Positions 18,401 to 26,755 of a stretch of DNA of 64,000 nucleotides are shown one piece after another. Both the position numbers and the translations under genes were made by a program. The DNA is from Puniceicoccus vermicola (GTDB lineage Bacteria > Verrucomicrobiota > Verrucomicrobiia > Opitutales > Puniceicoccaceae): contig NZ_JACHVA010000143.1 of NCBI RefSeq assembly GCF_014230055.1, positions 1 to 64,000 of the forward strand, given 5' to 3'. Within the stretch, counting starts at the first letter, position 1. Each line of letters begins with the position of its first letter. Under the pieces are notes generated by a model. That model did no database searches and was not told where the DNA came from. It saw only the letters and a program-made list of their open reading frames with translations.

Positions 18401-19216
18401 CCCAGACCTCTGGGAAACTAAGAAACTGTAAATCTCATCATCAAACACACCTGTTTTTTGGTATCCATTCTGAAGATTCACTCTCGCTTTCACTCCTTCA
18501 TCACCAACCCACCAAGCGAAGCGCCCATTTATATTACCAGTAGACGCACTGACGATCTCCTCCAAAGGAGCAACCACATAACTCTCAGGATTTGCCACAG
18601 TGGCATCTACCGAAGCGGGACCCACCAAAGTCACCGCAGGTCTACCATTAACAGACGGATTACCTGGATCGGCCAGATTGATCCCGTCTCCTGGAGTAAA
18701 ACTCGGATTGTTTCCTGAGTTTACCCCTCCTTTTCGTCCGTCGAAGCTAAAACCCGCGTTACCATTTCCGCTCACCAACCAATTCAACAAAACTGGCGAC
18801 ATCCCCCTCACATTGCCATTCAGTCTCGGCATTTCATCCGGTGCGATGTCGTAACCAATATCACGATGGTCATTGCCCCAAACCGCAGTCCAGTACCGCG
18901 CACCGTCACTGACATCGATCCTTGGGGTCGTTGAGTAAAGAGGATCAGGCGTCGCATCCCCATCGACCTCCATCGTTGCCACCAAGTCTGCCGTCGTCGT
19001 CACCCGCTGGTCAGGACCGGCGAATTTTTGCAGTTGTCCGGTCGCGATCGTCATTCCGAGAAACGCGTCTTGGCGGGCGAGAATAACTTTGGACTCCTGA
19101 TTCAGCCCCTGCCCTTCAACCGCAATTGACGAAGAAATCAAGACGAGGAGGAGAACGGTGAAGGCCATCAATCCTAACGAGATGATCAATGCAAAACCGT
19201 CTCGCTGATGCCTCAC
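15473..19216 (-). CDS. Giant prepilin-like (PilX/GspK-type) protein
   Basis: About 1247 aa from a GTG at 19216, preceded by AAAGGGA; an ATG at 19321 and a TTG at 19399 are in-frame alternatives. The chosen start gives a short basic leader VRHQRDG, then FALIISLGLMAFTVLLLVLI. This is a prepilin-type G|F cleavage site and membrane helix, without the usual Glu5, as in PilX- and GspK-like minor pseudopilins. The following SKVILARQDAFLGMTIATGQ is the amphipathic spine seen in that group. The very long remainder is beta-rich and Asp/Asn/Ser-rich and is far larger than ordinary minor pilins (150-400 aa). It recalls the Verru_Chthon cassette A proteins of Verrucomicrobia, though other cassette members are absent here. 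It probably caps or decorates a type II/IV pseudopilus; no assembly ATPase is present in the window. Confidence 0.7.
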   Translation of the reverse strand: MRHQRDGFALIISLGLMAFTVLLLVLISSSIAVEGQGLNQESKVILARQDAFLGMTIATGQLQKFAGPDQRVTTTADLVATMEVDGDATPDPLYSTTPRIDVSDGARYWTAVWGNDHRDIGYDIAPDEMPRLNGNVRGMSPVLLNWLVSGNGNAGFSFDGRKGGVNSGNNPSFTPGDGINLADPGNPSVNGRPAVTLVGPASVDATVANPESYVVAPLEEIVSASTGNINGRFAWWVGDEGVKARVNLQNGYQKTGVFDDEIYSFLVSQRSGVEFIEGQTPGRMLLNIYDFENGGITRIDELNQLPFAATSAGDAAELQAVSNVRFHDLTASSFGVLSDSYAGGLKKDLTADVADESSDFEYRPRDDEPIFTPVSTSEENLPTWGHFRSWARTHPGVDGQLLPSVPSDEDAGIAPVLTFATLGLDVRVVDEILEVDIFPIATLFNPYPYPIKATDYEVGFRFTEDSLFEVRTAKEDSSADPEDLIQGFATDAVIDWGKFEVRSGDERGTESNFIYFSIDGMEIPPGEAHIYYLDPSHNEAVYSEGMTLTRSPAGQDATPLYYCKMPGAVAMDPTDDFYIQVVGGDAKWGNSYRLGVPKADVVLALAGGIENGRDFLQHAETIKAAPYAEHPGDQFVVHLGEGDTYIDYDDKGKPVEKKEQLDPGHVKHKYGERIEYGNAWEGLTTGPRSAFRYGSAGEQRGGRYSSCYVVGLPFVSRVWMRHGNHRAPTGALTNVEINTTNYNAVLAGGNISYGFVIANRVDGSYGDVNLYPASNEYAMSMTSSPDGHKPKARKGIYFDILKDSLRLLSLGQLQHVPFSRYTFYTTYPFGNSYAEYRTPRTTNYLKDAVPRPGKSSDDTLYDLSYHLNRAMWDRYFFSTVPENFSQVELERRDPFPNSRMVPYQSASSSGLDVEDIRFTGASKGAYDKAASNLLNAGSFNINSTSEQAWRAVLSGTYGVPTNSDYAETEDNVGQIIPFPRISSSLNVQSEGDSPYLSYDETMILNTNINSVFGNQMYLGNRGLYLQDVNNTTNDRVENLVEELARQVVDEVRQRGPFLSLSDFVNRSMTGSDHVLGIKGALQEAIDSMEFSQANPYQAWRDVAGSVLDDRANTYNGNPAYDYDLEQYLGGSLDVISGSPEKSSFRFQFAGSPKYLTQADILSTIGPSLSARTDTFRIRAYGASTNSMEGELDAEAWCELVLQRVPKFVSDSDAPETALDDANLSFVSRVFGRRFQVVSFRWLNRSEI

Positions 19217-19784
19217 CTTAGAGCATTCCCTTTGCGCCGAGCTCCCCCTGTCTGCAAAGCGTCTTTCGAAGCCCAGACTGGCAGAAATAGGAGATTTCAC
19301 CTGAAGAGATTTGGGATACATGGGAGGTTTGATTCGGATCACTTCGCAACGGGATGAATGATCGAACACTGTTAACCTACGTCGCCTTGTTCCTTTCAAT
19401 CAACTTCAATTGACGCTTTGAAAAGACCAGTCTTAGGCATAAACCCAGACAAAAGATCCTGGGACAAAGAACCCTATCGCCTTAACAATAAGAACCTTAT
19501 GGCAACACAGAAAAAGGCTAGGACTCCTGAATAATCCATTTCTAGACCCCCCGTATACTTAATGTATAGGCAGAGCTCGGGTTCCCGATTTGCGACAAAG
19601 GGAGCAATATCCAGGAGCATTTTGAAGGGCCTTTATCTACCAACCCCAAATCATGACACAGCCAGACCTGACCTCTCTGCCAGATCAGAGCACGACACGT
19701 CCCCCGGACCCCTTATTGAGGGGCACCATTGCTCTTTGGTGGGTTCCGATTCCTGATAACACCGTGATAGGGGAACGACTACCC
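19217..19784 (-). other. Non-coding region between the prepilin-like and uxaE genes
   Basis: No convincing gene was found. It should hold the promoter of the prepilin-like gene. TATAC-TTAAT-GTATA at 19554-19568 is an inverted repeat that could be an operator, and CCCCT-TATTG-AGGGG near 19706 could form a small hairpin. Base composition changes from AT-richer on the left to GC-richer on the right around here. Confidence 0.4.
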
Positions 19785-19789
19785 CTATC
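19766..19789 (-). terminator. Hairpin overlapping the uxaE stop codon
   Basis: GATAGGGG and CCCCTATC form a perfect 8-bp stem with an 8-base loop, and the uxaE stop codon lies within it. There is no U-tract on the minus strand after the stem, so it is a weak candidate terminator or 3'-stabilising hairpin. Confidence 0.35.
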
Positions 19790-21032
19790 CCAAGATCGGC
19801 ACCATGTGGCGTTCGAAGAGATTCTTCGTCACGCCGGCACCGATGACTTCCGCATTGGCCTTAAGAGCATCCGTATAGCGATCGCCCATTTTCGCAGCGA
19901 CTTTAAAGGCTACGTGAATCAATTGGCGCAGGTGCAGGTTGTAGTCGGAATTCGAGAGATCGTGCTCAAGTGCGGCTACGAATTGCTCAGAGGTCCAGCC
20001 GTTGACTTCGTCCACCGACGGGAGTTTTGCGGTGTCGATGTCGATGACGGTACTGTACGGAGCCGTGAGCGCTTCAAAGTTCTCAATCCCACCCGCATAG
20101 ATCTCTTTGGCAATGGCCAAGCCTTCGCCACCAGCGCGTGCGAGACCGATCACTTCTTCCAACCAGGTGGTTCCAGCAGTCTTCACGTGAAGGCCTGCAC
20201 CGTGCTTTTTGATGAGCCGGTTGATGATTGGATAAAGGGAGAACTTATCACTACCGGAGTGAACACTGATCTTGAGGGTTTCGGGAAGACCGAAGGTCCT
20301 CACGGCAAAAGCGATGATGCAAAGATCGGCATGAAATTCGGTTTCGAACTGAGCCAGGTCGCCAACATAATCGACTCCCTTGTTGAAACGGCCCGTGAAT
20401 TTGGGCGCCACGGTTTGCACCGGAATCTTTTCCCCGGCCATCATGGAGAGAAGGTAGAAGATATCGGCAGGGCCCTGCGGTTGGTCCGTCTCATCAATCG
20501 ACACTTCCGTGACGAAGGGAGAGTCCGACTTTTGGGACTCAATGTGGCGGTAGAGTTCGCCAGCCTTGGCAATCGCCGAGAAGTATTGTTTCCCGGCTTC
20601 ACTGGCAGCTTCCCTGCTGAGCAAAAGCGGTTCCTTCAAGCCTTCGATGGACAACGTGCCGTAATAGGGATCGAGAGAATCGAGCCATTTCTCAAGTTTG
20701 GCCTCATCGGGGGTCTCCCCGACATAGTCCGCAACGTCCAAGGTAAAGAAGTTACTGCCCGCCAGGAAGTCCCCTACAGTCTCCATGCGGATGTGGTCAG
20801 CGTCGACATAGTAGCTCTCCTCCCACTTCAGGGCCTTCACCGCGGCATCGGCCTCGTCCCGCAGACTCTGCGGTTCGGTTCCGACAATACTGTGCTCCCG
20901 GTAGGATTTGTTCCAGGTCGGAAAGACTTCGATTCCAGACTCGCGAGCCTGGAGAACGGCTTTCAACTGGGCTTCGCCTTGGTGACCGAAGCGGTCACCC
21001 ATTCCAAAAGTGTAGGGTTCAATCGTTTTCAT
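19785..21032 (-). CDS. uxaE: D-tagaturonate epimerase
   Basis: A 415-aa protein collinear with the UxaE family (hexuronate epimerase interconverting D-tagaturonate and D-fructuronate). Blocks shared with the Thermotoga-type enzyme as I recall it include TFGMGDRFG, YVDADHIR, FTLDVADYV, EVSIDETDQP, GVDYVGDLAQFE, KISVHSGSDKFSLYP, HVKTAGTTWLE and LRQLIHVAFK. The Asp/His/Glu residues in these blocks fit a metal-dependent TIM-barrel active site. Known members are about 400-500 aa, so length is normal. It starts 9 bp after the upstream Gfo/Idh gene and is the last gene of a three-gene operon, pointing to uronate catabolism (galacturonate to tagaturonate to fructuronate). No isomerase, reductase or KDG kinase is in view. 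A 636-codon open frame on the other strand is a shadow. Confidence 0.88.
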   Translation of the reverse strand: MKTIEPYTFGMGDRFGHQGEAQLKAVLQARESGIEVFPTWNKSYREHSIVGTEPQSLRDEADAAVKALKWEESYYVDADHIRMETVGDFLAGSNFFTLDVADYVGETPDEAKLEKWLDSLDPYYGTLSIEGLKEPLLLSREAASEAGKQYFSAIAKAGELYRHIESQKSDSPFVTEVSIDETDQPQGPADIFYLLSMMAGEKIPVQTVAPKFTGRFNKGVDYVGDLAQFETEFHADLCIIAFAVRTFGLPETLKISVHSGSDKFSLYPIINRLIKKHGAGLHVKTAGTTWLEEVIGLARAGGEGLAIAKEIYAGGIENFEALTAPYSTVIDIDTAKLPSVDEVNGWTSEQFVAALEHDLSNSDYNLHLRQLIHVAFKVAAKMGDRYTDALKANAEVIGAGVTKNLFERHMVPILG

Positions 21033-21041
21033 AGGGTTTCT

Positions 21042-22358
21042 TTACTCAGAAGGGATTTTGAGGAGGTCGGCAACGGTAATCGGGAGGCCGGTCGCGAAAG
21101 ACTTGTTCGCGGCAATTCCGGTGAGGATGGATTGCGCGCCATCGACGTGACTCGCAGCCCGACGGAATGGGTCCTCCTGCTTCCCATCGCCAAAGATGTC
21201 GCGGAGCATGACGACGTCGCCTCCTCCGTGGGAGCCTTCGCCTTCTTCCAACTCCACCTCATACGGTTTCTCCCAGAGTGGGCGCACCAACAGGGTCCGG
21301 CTCGAGGCCTCGCCTTCTCCGCTTGTTCCTCCGCCGGTGTTCACGTACGACTTTTCGACTTCCTCCAACTCGATTCGGCCCTTTGTTCCGTTGAAGGCAA
21401 TCCGCAGCCCCTCCCATGGGGAATAGGCTGTGAGCGAATAGGACATCTGGGTCCCGCTCTTATAACGAACGAGAACATTCATCGTATCCTCGATGTTGAT
21501 CCCGCTGCTGAACACCGACTGGTCCCGGAGGTAACCGTCTTCCTTCTCGGCGTTCAAATATAGGCCCTTCAGCGTTTCGTCCGAATTCAGGTCCAGCGCG
21601 AAAGGATCGTCTTTCGCGTTCGGGTCGTTGGTCCCGCGGTAGTAAAACTTCTCCACGCCGCGTTTTTCGGCGTTCTCCTTCCCATAGAAGGCGAGTTTCC
21701 CCATCCCGTAAACGGTTTCGGGAGAAGAACCGAGCCACCAGTTTACCAAATCGAAGTGGTGAGTCGATTTGTGGACCATGAGTCCACCGGAATTGAGTTT
21801 ATCACGGTGCCAGCGACGGAAATAGTCTGCACCGTGTTTCGTATCGAGAAGCCATTCAAAGTGAACGGAAGTGATGTCACCGATCGTCCCGTTGGAGATC
21901 AGCTCCTTCACCTTGGTGCGTGAGGGAGCGTACCGATAATTGAAGGTCACCTTCAATTTCTGGCCCGTGCGTTCCACTGCGTCGAGAATCTCCTGACACT
22001 TGTTCTCGTCCGTGGTCATTGGCTTCTCGGAGATCGCATCGCATCCGAGCTCCATCGCACGGATGATATACTTGTGGTGAGTGCGGTCCATCGTCGTCAC
22101 GATGACGACGTCGGGCTTTTTCTCAGCAACCATGCGATCAAAGTCCGCTGCCGCATAAGTCGGAAAAGGACCTGCCTCATACTTCTTCGCGAAGGAGGCA
22201 TTGTGAAAATCCATCCGGGTCTGGTTGGTATCGCAGAGCGCGACCAGCTCGGAGGTATCCTTATAGTCTTTGAGAAGTGCTTCAGAAAAGAGGCTGGAGC
22301 GGCCACCTAGGCCAACAATGGCAAATCGTTTGCGGGGAGTTTCGTTCATAGAGATCAT
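21042..22358 (-). CDS. Gfo/Idh/MocA-family oxidoreductase
   Basis: A 438-aa NAD(P)-dependent dehydrogenase. The N-terminal Rossmann fold has FAIVGLGGRSSLF with the glycine-rich loop, then VVIVTTMDRTHHKYI and the family signature AISEKPMTTDENKC (EKP with the catalytic-region Lys). The C-terminal alpha/beta domain includes RRWHRDKLNSGGLMVHKSTH, where the H-x-x-H-x-D type pattern (KSTHHFDLVNWWLG) is expected. Starts at 22358 or 22349 are both possible; neither has a clear ribosome-binding site. It lies between the FAD oxidoreductase and uxaE, so a sugar acid or glycoside derivative is the likely substrate, but members of this family vary too much to name it. Confidence 0.85.
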   Translation of the reverse strand: MISMNETPRKRFAIVGLGGRSSLFSEALLKDYKDTSELVALCDTNQTRMDFHNASFAKKYEAGPFPTYAAADFDRMVAEKKPDVVIVTTMDRTHHKYIIRAMELGCDAISEKPMTTDENKCQEILDAVERTGQKLKVTFNYRYAPSRTKVKELISNGTIGDITSVHFEWLLDTKHGADYFRRWHRDKLNSGGLMVHKSTHHFDLVNWWLGSSPETVYGMGKLAFYGKENAEKRGVEKFYYRGTNDPNAKDDPFALDLNSDETLKGLYLNAEKEDGYLRDQSVFSSGINIEDTMNVLVRYKSGTQMSYSLTAYSPWEGLRIAFNGTKGRIELEEVEKSYVNTGGGTSGEGEASSRTLLVRPLWEKPYEVELEEGEGSHGGGDVVMLRDIFGDGKQEDPFRRAASHVDGAQSILTGIAANKSFATGLPITVADLLKIPSE

Positions 22359-22451
22359 TATGCCGGGATTCGGAATCCCCGTCTATGTCTCCTCCGCTCA
22401 GGTTTTTGACATTTTCAATCAAGAACCCGCCCCGATTGAGGCCTCCCCTCT

Positions 22452-25322
22452 CTAACTCAGCACCCTATCCGATGCCAGAACCGCCGACGCGTGACGGGCG
22501 AAGTGCCCGCGAAAGTCTCCCCGATATTCCTCCAAGATCTCTTTTCCGAGCCCTCCAAGATCGCCACAACGATAAACAGCCCGGGCAAGGTGCAGCTCCC
22601 GTAGCGCCAAGTTTCTCACTTGGTTTTCATTGATGTCTTCGCTTAACGCATCCTGAGCCGACTGCTGATCCTTGTGAGCATAGCCTCGATAATTGGGACG
22701 CTCCAGCACCTCGGCCAGAGCCGAAGATGCTTTCGAATTCGGGTGCCTGGGATAGAGGGACTCGCAAGCCATGGCCAGAGCACGAATGTGAGAAAACTCG
22801 GCGTCTTCAGGAAGAGTTTCGATCTTCTCCAGCAGACAATCCCAGGCATCTTCACCCCCGACACTCCCCAGACAGACCAAAAGGGAGTCCAGCTCGGACA
22901 TATTCATTCCGAATTGATGCATTCCTTGAAACTGCCATCCGGCATCCCAGTCCCGTTTTGAGATTTCCTCGGTAAGCTCCCGTTCTCCGCTGTCATCTCC
23001 CAGCATCGCCAAGATTTGCGCATAACGAAGAGAACGGGACGAATCGTTCGTTTGAACCGAGCGATAAGCATCCCGGACAAAAGGCAAACTGCGCTCGCCC
23101 TCATGGAGCATCAACGATACGCCGGCGAGGTTGTCCCAATCCTCATTCACCGCTTTTTCCAAAACCGCATCGGTGACGGGGAAATTATCCTCATCCGCAA
23201 GGACCCGCTCGGGAAGATTTCCGATGTCGATCAAATGCTTCTGCACATCTTTTAAATCCACCTCGCGAACCGGCACCCCTTCCATCGCCGAACGAGCCGC
23301 AATCTGCCCGGCAGCGTATCCTTGATTTTGCACATCGGCCTGCATCCGGATGACAGGGAGAGTGTCGCGATGGGCACTCATTCCCAGCCCCGTCACCAAA
23401 ACTCCGTCCAATCCTTTCGGCAACATACACCCCAAGGGAATATCCGCCCAAAGGGCTTCCTTTTTGTCCGGAGGAATGATCATAAAAACCGGATCTACCG
23501 TGAAGCCGTGAGAGTCAAAATTGGAGGTAGCGACACAAACGGTATCCGGGAAACGGCGCCCAAAAAGAACATCCACCGGAGTCATGCGGAAATCACCAAT
23601 GATCTGTCTCCGCTCCCGGGAGTCCACCAATTCACCGCAATCAAAGTCGCCACGGAACTTCAGCTTCGAACTCACAAAGAATGAAGTGGCATCGACCACA
23701 TCCGTGTCATCTGAAAAACTGTGATCCGAATTGTGATAATCCCTTCCGGGACGAACTCCGGCCAAGCCCGTGCCCTGGACCGCAACATGCTCCTTGCCGA
23801 TCACAGCCGTAGGCGCACCCGCCGCGGCCGGGATATCAGAGCATCCGGTTGAATCGACAACACAACCGACCGAAACCACTCCATAACCATAAGGTCCGGC
23901 TACAATCAGTCCGACCACTCGGTCCCCATCGACAATCGTCCCAACGCAAGCCGTATTAAACCAATAGATACATCCTGCCTCGACACCATTCCGATGATAC
24001 CACGAACATTTGGCCGCGACCGACCATCCCTCTGGGTCCTGCTGAAGCTCTTCCTTCCATTCCAGATTTTTCACTCCCCGGTCAATTTCCGAAGTAAACC
24101 CGACCCGGTTCCCACACCAGTAGCGAGAGATCTGACCCATCGTGCCGACCCCTCCCAGGCCCGAAGTTGCCTCAATCACCAGCGTCGAAGCTCCAGCCCG
24201 CCCAGCCGCAATCGCTGCAGGCGCCCCTCCGGTGCCTCCTCCGGCAACGACGACATCAAACTTGCCCAGAACCGGAAGCTCCTCCGGATTCCAAGCAACC
24301 GTATCCTTCGCCGAGGCTCCCGGGCGCAGTGCATCCCGAAGAGTCGAAACCACACCCCTCTCCAACGGTTTGCTTCCGGCACAAGAAGCCACGATCCTCT
24401 CGTCGCCCACCGGCTCCACCCTTAACTGAGACAGCTCTTTCGCTAGATCCGCGGCAACCGCCATTCCCGTCAAAGGATTCGCAAAGACACTTTCCTTCCC
24501 CTGCGAAACCTGGCCCGACTCCGAAAGGCTCAGCAGCCCCTCTTCGACCCAGAGATCCCGCAGGACCGGAAAGGTTTCCGGCTTGCTATGGCGAGGCGTC
24601 AAAAGGGTTTGATGACGATACTCCGACTGCACCCAGCAACGTTCGACAACCTCGCTCAGCGCACGTCCACAGGCCTCCGGGGAGCCATCCCCATAATCGA
24701 CCTCCACTTCATAACGTCGTGCAGAAATCTGAAAATCGGAATCTGCATAGCCCGGAAGCTCTTCCAGCAATCGCTCACTCGCGGCCGCCTCTCCTTCCCC
24801 TTCGCAAAGAGTTACGAAATCAATCCTGTCCTTCCCTTGCGGCTTCCACACCGCGTCACAACCCGCTTGGCGAAGCAGCATCGCTTCCATGGTCGCATCG
24901 ACGACAACATTCGCGCGCACAGCTTGGTGCCCCGAGCGATTCGCGATGACAGCTCCGGCGACGCGTCCGCTCTCACTCCAAAGAACTCCCGCAGAGTAAC
25001 TGTTGAGCAGAAATGGTATTTTTTTGTTAACCAGACTCTGCTCGAGAGTCAGTTTCACGTGCATCGGGGTCGGAGGCGTTGGGCCCTCTCCAAACACTTC
25101 TTTTGCCAAAGGGTCTTCCCGGGGACCTTCCGGCCAAAAACGATAGGCTCCACAAATGTCCTCTCCCAGATAAGAGCGCGGCGCCAGCAGAAAGACGCTC
25201 TGCCCTTCACTTTTCAGCTTCAATGCAAACGCAACGGCCTGAGACGTACCACCGACAATTAACACATCCACGTCCGCGACAACGGGAATTTCTGAAGCAG
25301 GAAGAGAGGGGACTTGAATCAT
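22452..25322 (-). CDS. FAD-dependent oxidoreductase with two Rossmann modules
   Basis: A 956-aa protein from the ATG at 25322 (preceded by AGGGATC); a TTG 12 codons upstream is less likely. It carries two FAD-binding-type modules: VDVLIVGGTSQAVAFALKL near residue 19 and FDVVVAGGGTGGAPAAIAAG near residue 352, each followed by an acidic or hydrophobic second strand. The second has the stronger dinucleotide motif (GGGTGG) and continues with LGGVGTMGQISRYW, typical of the FAD_oxidored family. The first has a degenerate motif and may be structural. The C-terminal 250 residues are helical and HEAT-like. Such double-module proteins occur near carbohydrate genes in Verrucomicrobia and Bacteroidetes; the substrate is unknown. 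First gene of the operon with Gfo/Idh and uxaE. Confidence 0.78.
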   Translation of the reverse strand: MIQVPSLPASEIPVVADVDVLIVGGTSQAVAFALKLKSEGQSVFLLAPRSYLGEDICGAYRFWPEGPREDPLAKEVFGEGPTPPTPMHVKLTLEQSLVNKKIPFLLNSYSAGVLWSESGRVAGAVIANRSGHQAVRANVVVDATMEAMLLRQAGCDAVWKPQGKDRIDFVTLCEGEGEAAASERLLEELPGYADSDFQISARRYEVEVDYGDGSPEACGRALSEVVERCWVQSEYRHQTLLTPRHSKPETFPVLRDLWVEEGLLSLSESGQVSQGKESVFANPLTGMAVAADLAKELSQLRVEPVGDERIVASCAGSKPLERGVVSTLRDALRPGASAKDTVAWNPEELPVLGKFDVVVAGGGTGGAPAAIAAGRAGASTLVIEATSGLGGVGTMGQISRYWCGNRVGFTSEIDRGVKNLEWKEELQQDPEGWSVAAKCSWYHRNGVEAGCIYWFNTACVGTIVDGDRVVGLIVAGPYGYGVVSVGCVVDSTGCSDIPAAAGAPTAVIGKEHVAVQGTGLAGVRPGRDYHNSDHSFSDDTDVVDATSFFVSSKLKFRGDFDCGELVDSRERRQIIGDFRMTPVDVLFGRRFPDTVCVATSNFDSHGFTVDPVFMIIPPDKKEALWADIPLGCMLPKGLDGVLVTGLGMSAHRDTLPVIRMQADVQNQGYAAGQIAARSAMEGVPVREVDLKDVQKHLIDIGNLPERVLADEDNFPVTDAVLEKAVNEDWDNLAGVSLMLHEGERSLPFVRDAYRSVQTNDSSRSLRYAQILAMLGDDSGERELTEEISKRDWDAGWQFQGMHQFGMNMSELDSLLVCLGSVGGEDAWDCLLEKIETLPEDAEFSHIRALAMACESLYPRHPNSKASSALAEVLERPNYRGYAHKDQQSAQDALSEDINENQVRNLALRELHLARAVYRCGDLGGLGKEILEEYRGDFRGHFARHASAVLASDRVLS

Positions 25323-25407
25323 GATCCCTATTGGAACGAATTTACCGCGGAGAGCCAATCAAGGAGGCCTATACAATCAAGACATTTTCTGGTATATTTT
25401 GCGCATC

Positions 25408-26235
25408 ATGGCCCAACTAGGAAGCGCAGAACCCCAATACTCGATTGGGATGACCTACGACGATCGAGTGCCAGAACCGTACCTTCTTCAGAGAAATCAT
25501 ACCGGAACGGCTTACGTCACCTGGTTTTTACGCAAAGGCCATGTTTCGGTGCGCAGTCAGGACCGGATCATCCGGGCGAGCACGGGCGACTGGGTGATCA
25601 TCGATCCCCTGACCACCCGCAGTCATGACTTCTCCCCGGATGCCAAACTCCTTTCGATTCGTTTCCGGGTCGATTGGCAAGGCATCCCCTTCATTCCGCC
25701 CCTCCGAGAACCACGCGTCTATGATGGGAGCGCGAGTAAAGCACTGCTTGAAGCGTCCGAAAAGCTCATTGAGGACCAACAATCCTCAAAACTCAAATCA
25801 TCGCCCTCCAAACATTCAGATGCGTGCAAACGAAAAGCCGCTCTATTCGAATGGCTGAGCCATTGGCATCGATTACGAGAGGAATCCGAGAACATTCCTC
25901 TCTCGAAAACAGATGCAAGAATCTTTGCTATTCTCAGGGCGATCGGAGGCCCTGCCTCAATCGCTCCTCTCGACTACGCCCAATTATCTTCTGAAGTTGG
26001 TCTTTCGAAAGCCCAGCTCATCCGAATCTTTAAGGCGAATCTAGGCCTCACTCCCCAACAATGGCGCGAGGCCCAATGCCTCAAGAGCGCCGAGGATGAT
26101 ATTCTCCAGCGCAAGCTCTCCGTAAAGGAGATCGCCGCCCGGTTGGGCTTCTACGATGCCTCCCATTTTACGAAATGGTTTCGAAACAAAACCGGATCTT
26201 CCCCCAGAAAGTGGCGAGAACAACAAACGGTCTAG
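25408..26235 (+). CDS. AraC-family transcriptional regulator
   Basis: A 275-aa protein from the ATG at 25408; an upstream in-frame ATG at 25321 overlaps the start of the divergent FAD gene and is disfavoured. The N-terminal half is a cupin-like sensor (GHVSVRSQDRIIRASTGDWV, then KLLSIRFRVDWQ). The C-terminal about 100 residues hold two helix-turn-helices: YAQLSSEVGLSKAQLIRIFK and VKEIAARLGFYDASHFTKWF, the latter followed by the family's TGSSPRKWR. It is divergent from the FAD/Gfo/uxaE operon across about 85 bp and is the obvious candidate activator of that operon. The effector is presumably a sugar or uronate; this is inferred from position. Confidence 0.88.
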   Translation: MAQLGSAEPQYSIGMTYDDRVPEPYLLQRNHTGTAYVTWFLRKGHVSVRSQDRIIRASTGDWVIIDPLTTRSHDFSPDAKLLSIRFRVDWQGIPFIPPLREPRVYDGSASKALLEASEKLIEDQQSSKLKSSPSKHSDACKRKAALFEWLSHWHRLREESENIPLSKTDARIFAILRAIGGPASIAPLDYAQLSSEVGLSKAQLIRIFKANLGLTPQQWREAQCLKSAEDDILQRKLSVKEIAARLGFYDASHFTKWFRNKTGSSPRKWREQQTV

Positions 26236-26296
26236 GTTCTCAACTCGAAGGGAAGCATGCATGCAAGGTAATGCTCACCACGAGGAAGATCGAAGT

Positions 26297-26755
26297 CAAC
26301 GGGGGCGAACGCAGGCTTTGCCTTCGCGTAGAAATCGCACAGCTCAAGCCATTCGAAAACGGGAAACCAAAGTAGCGAGAGCTTCCAGCTCTCGATCCGT
26401 TGCACAGGCTGGCAGCCTGTGGTACGGGAAAATATGCGCCTTCTATCTCTGACAACGGGGGGTGAACGGAGGCTTTGCCTTCGCGTAGAAATCGCACGGC
26501 TCAAGCCATTCGAGAACGGGGAACCAAAGTAGCGAGAGCTTCCAGCTCTCGATCCGCAGCACAGGCTGGCAGCCTGTGGTACGGGATCAAAAGCGCCTTC
26601 TACCACTGACAACGGGGGTTAACGCAGGCTTTGCCTTCGCGTAGAAATCGCACGGCTTAAGCCATTCGAGAACGGGAAACCAAAGTAGCGAGAACTTCCA
26701 GCTCTCGATCCGCAGCACAGGCTGGCAGCCTGTGGTACGGGATAAAAAGCGCCGC
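26297..26755 (+). repeat. Three tandem 156-157-bp units of paired REP-like hairpins
   Basis: Units start at about 26297, 26453 and 26610 with CAACGGGGG. Each holds GTAG followed by the hairpin CGAGAGCT-TCC-AGCTCTCG (GTAG at 26372 in unit 1), then CACAGGCT-GGC-AGCCTGTG followed by GTAC. The second hairpin is thus an inverted element with a GTAC foot. In the third unit the hairpin reads CGAGAACT. Open frames across the repeat are artefacts of it. The rest of 26236-27013 is non-coding and should contain the GH31 promoter. Confidence 0.8.

Noticed and set aside
19653-21563. Open frame of 636 codons on the plus strand
   Set aside because: It runs antisense to uxaE and the Gfo/Idh gene, both of which have strong family motifs; the translation has no protein-like features.
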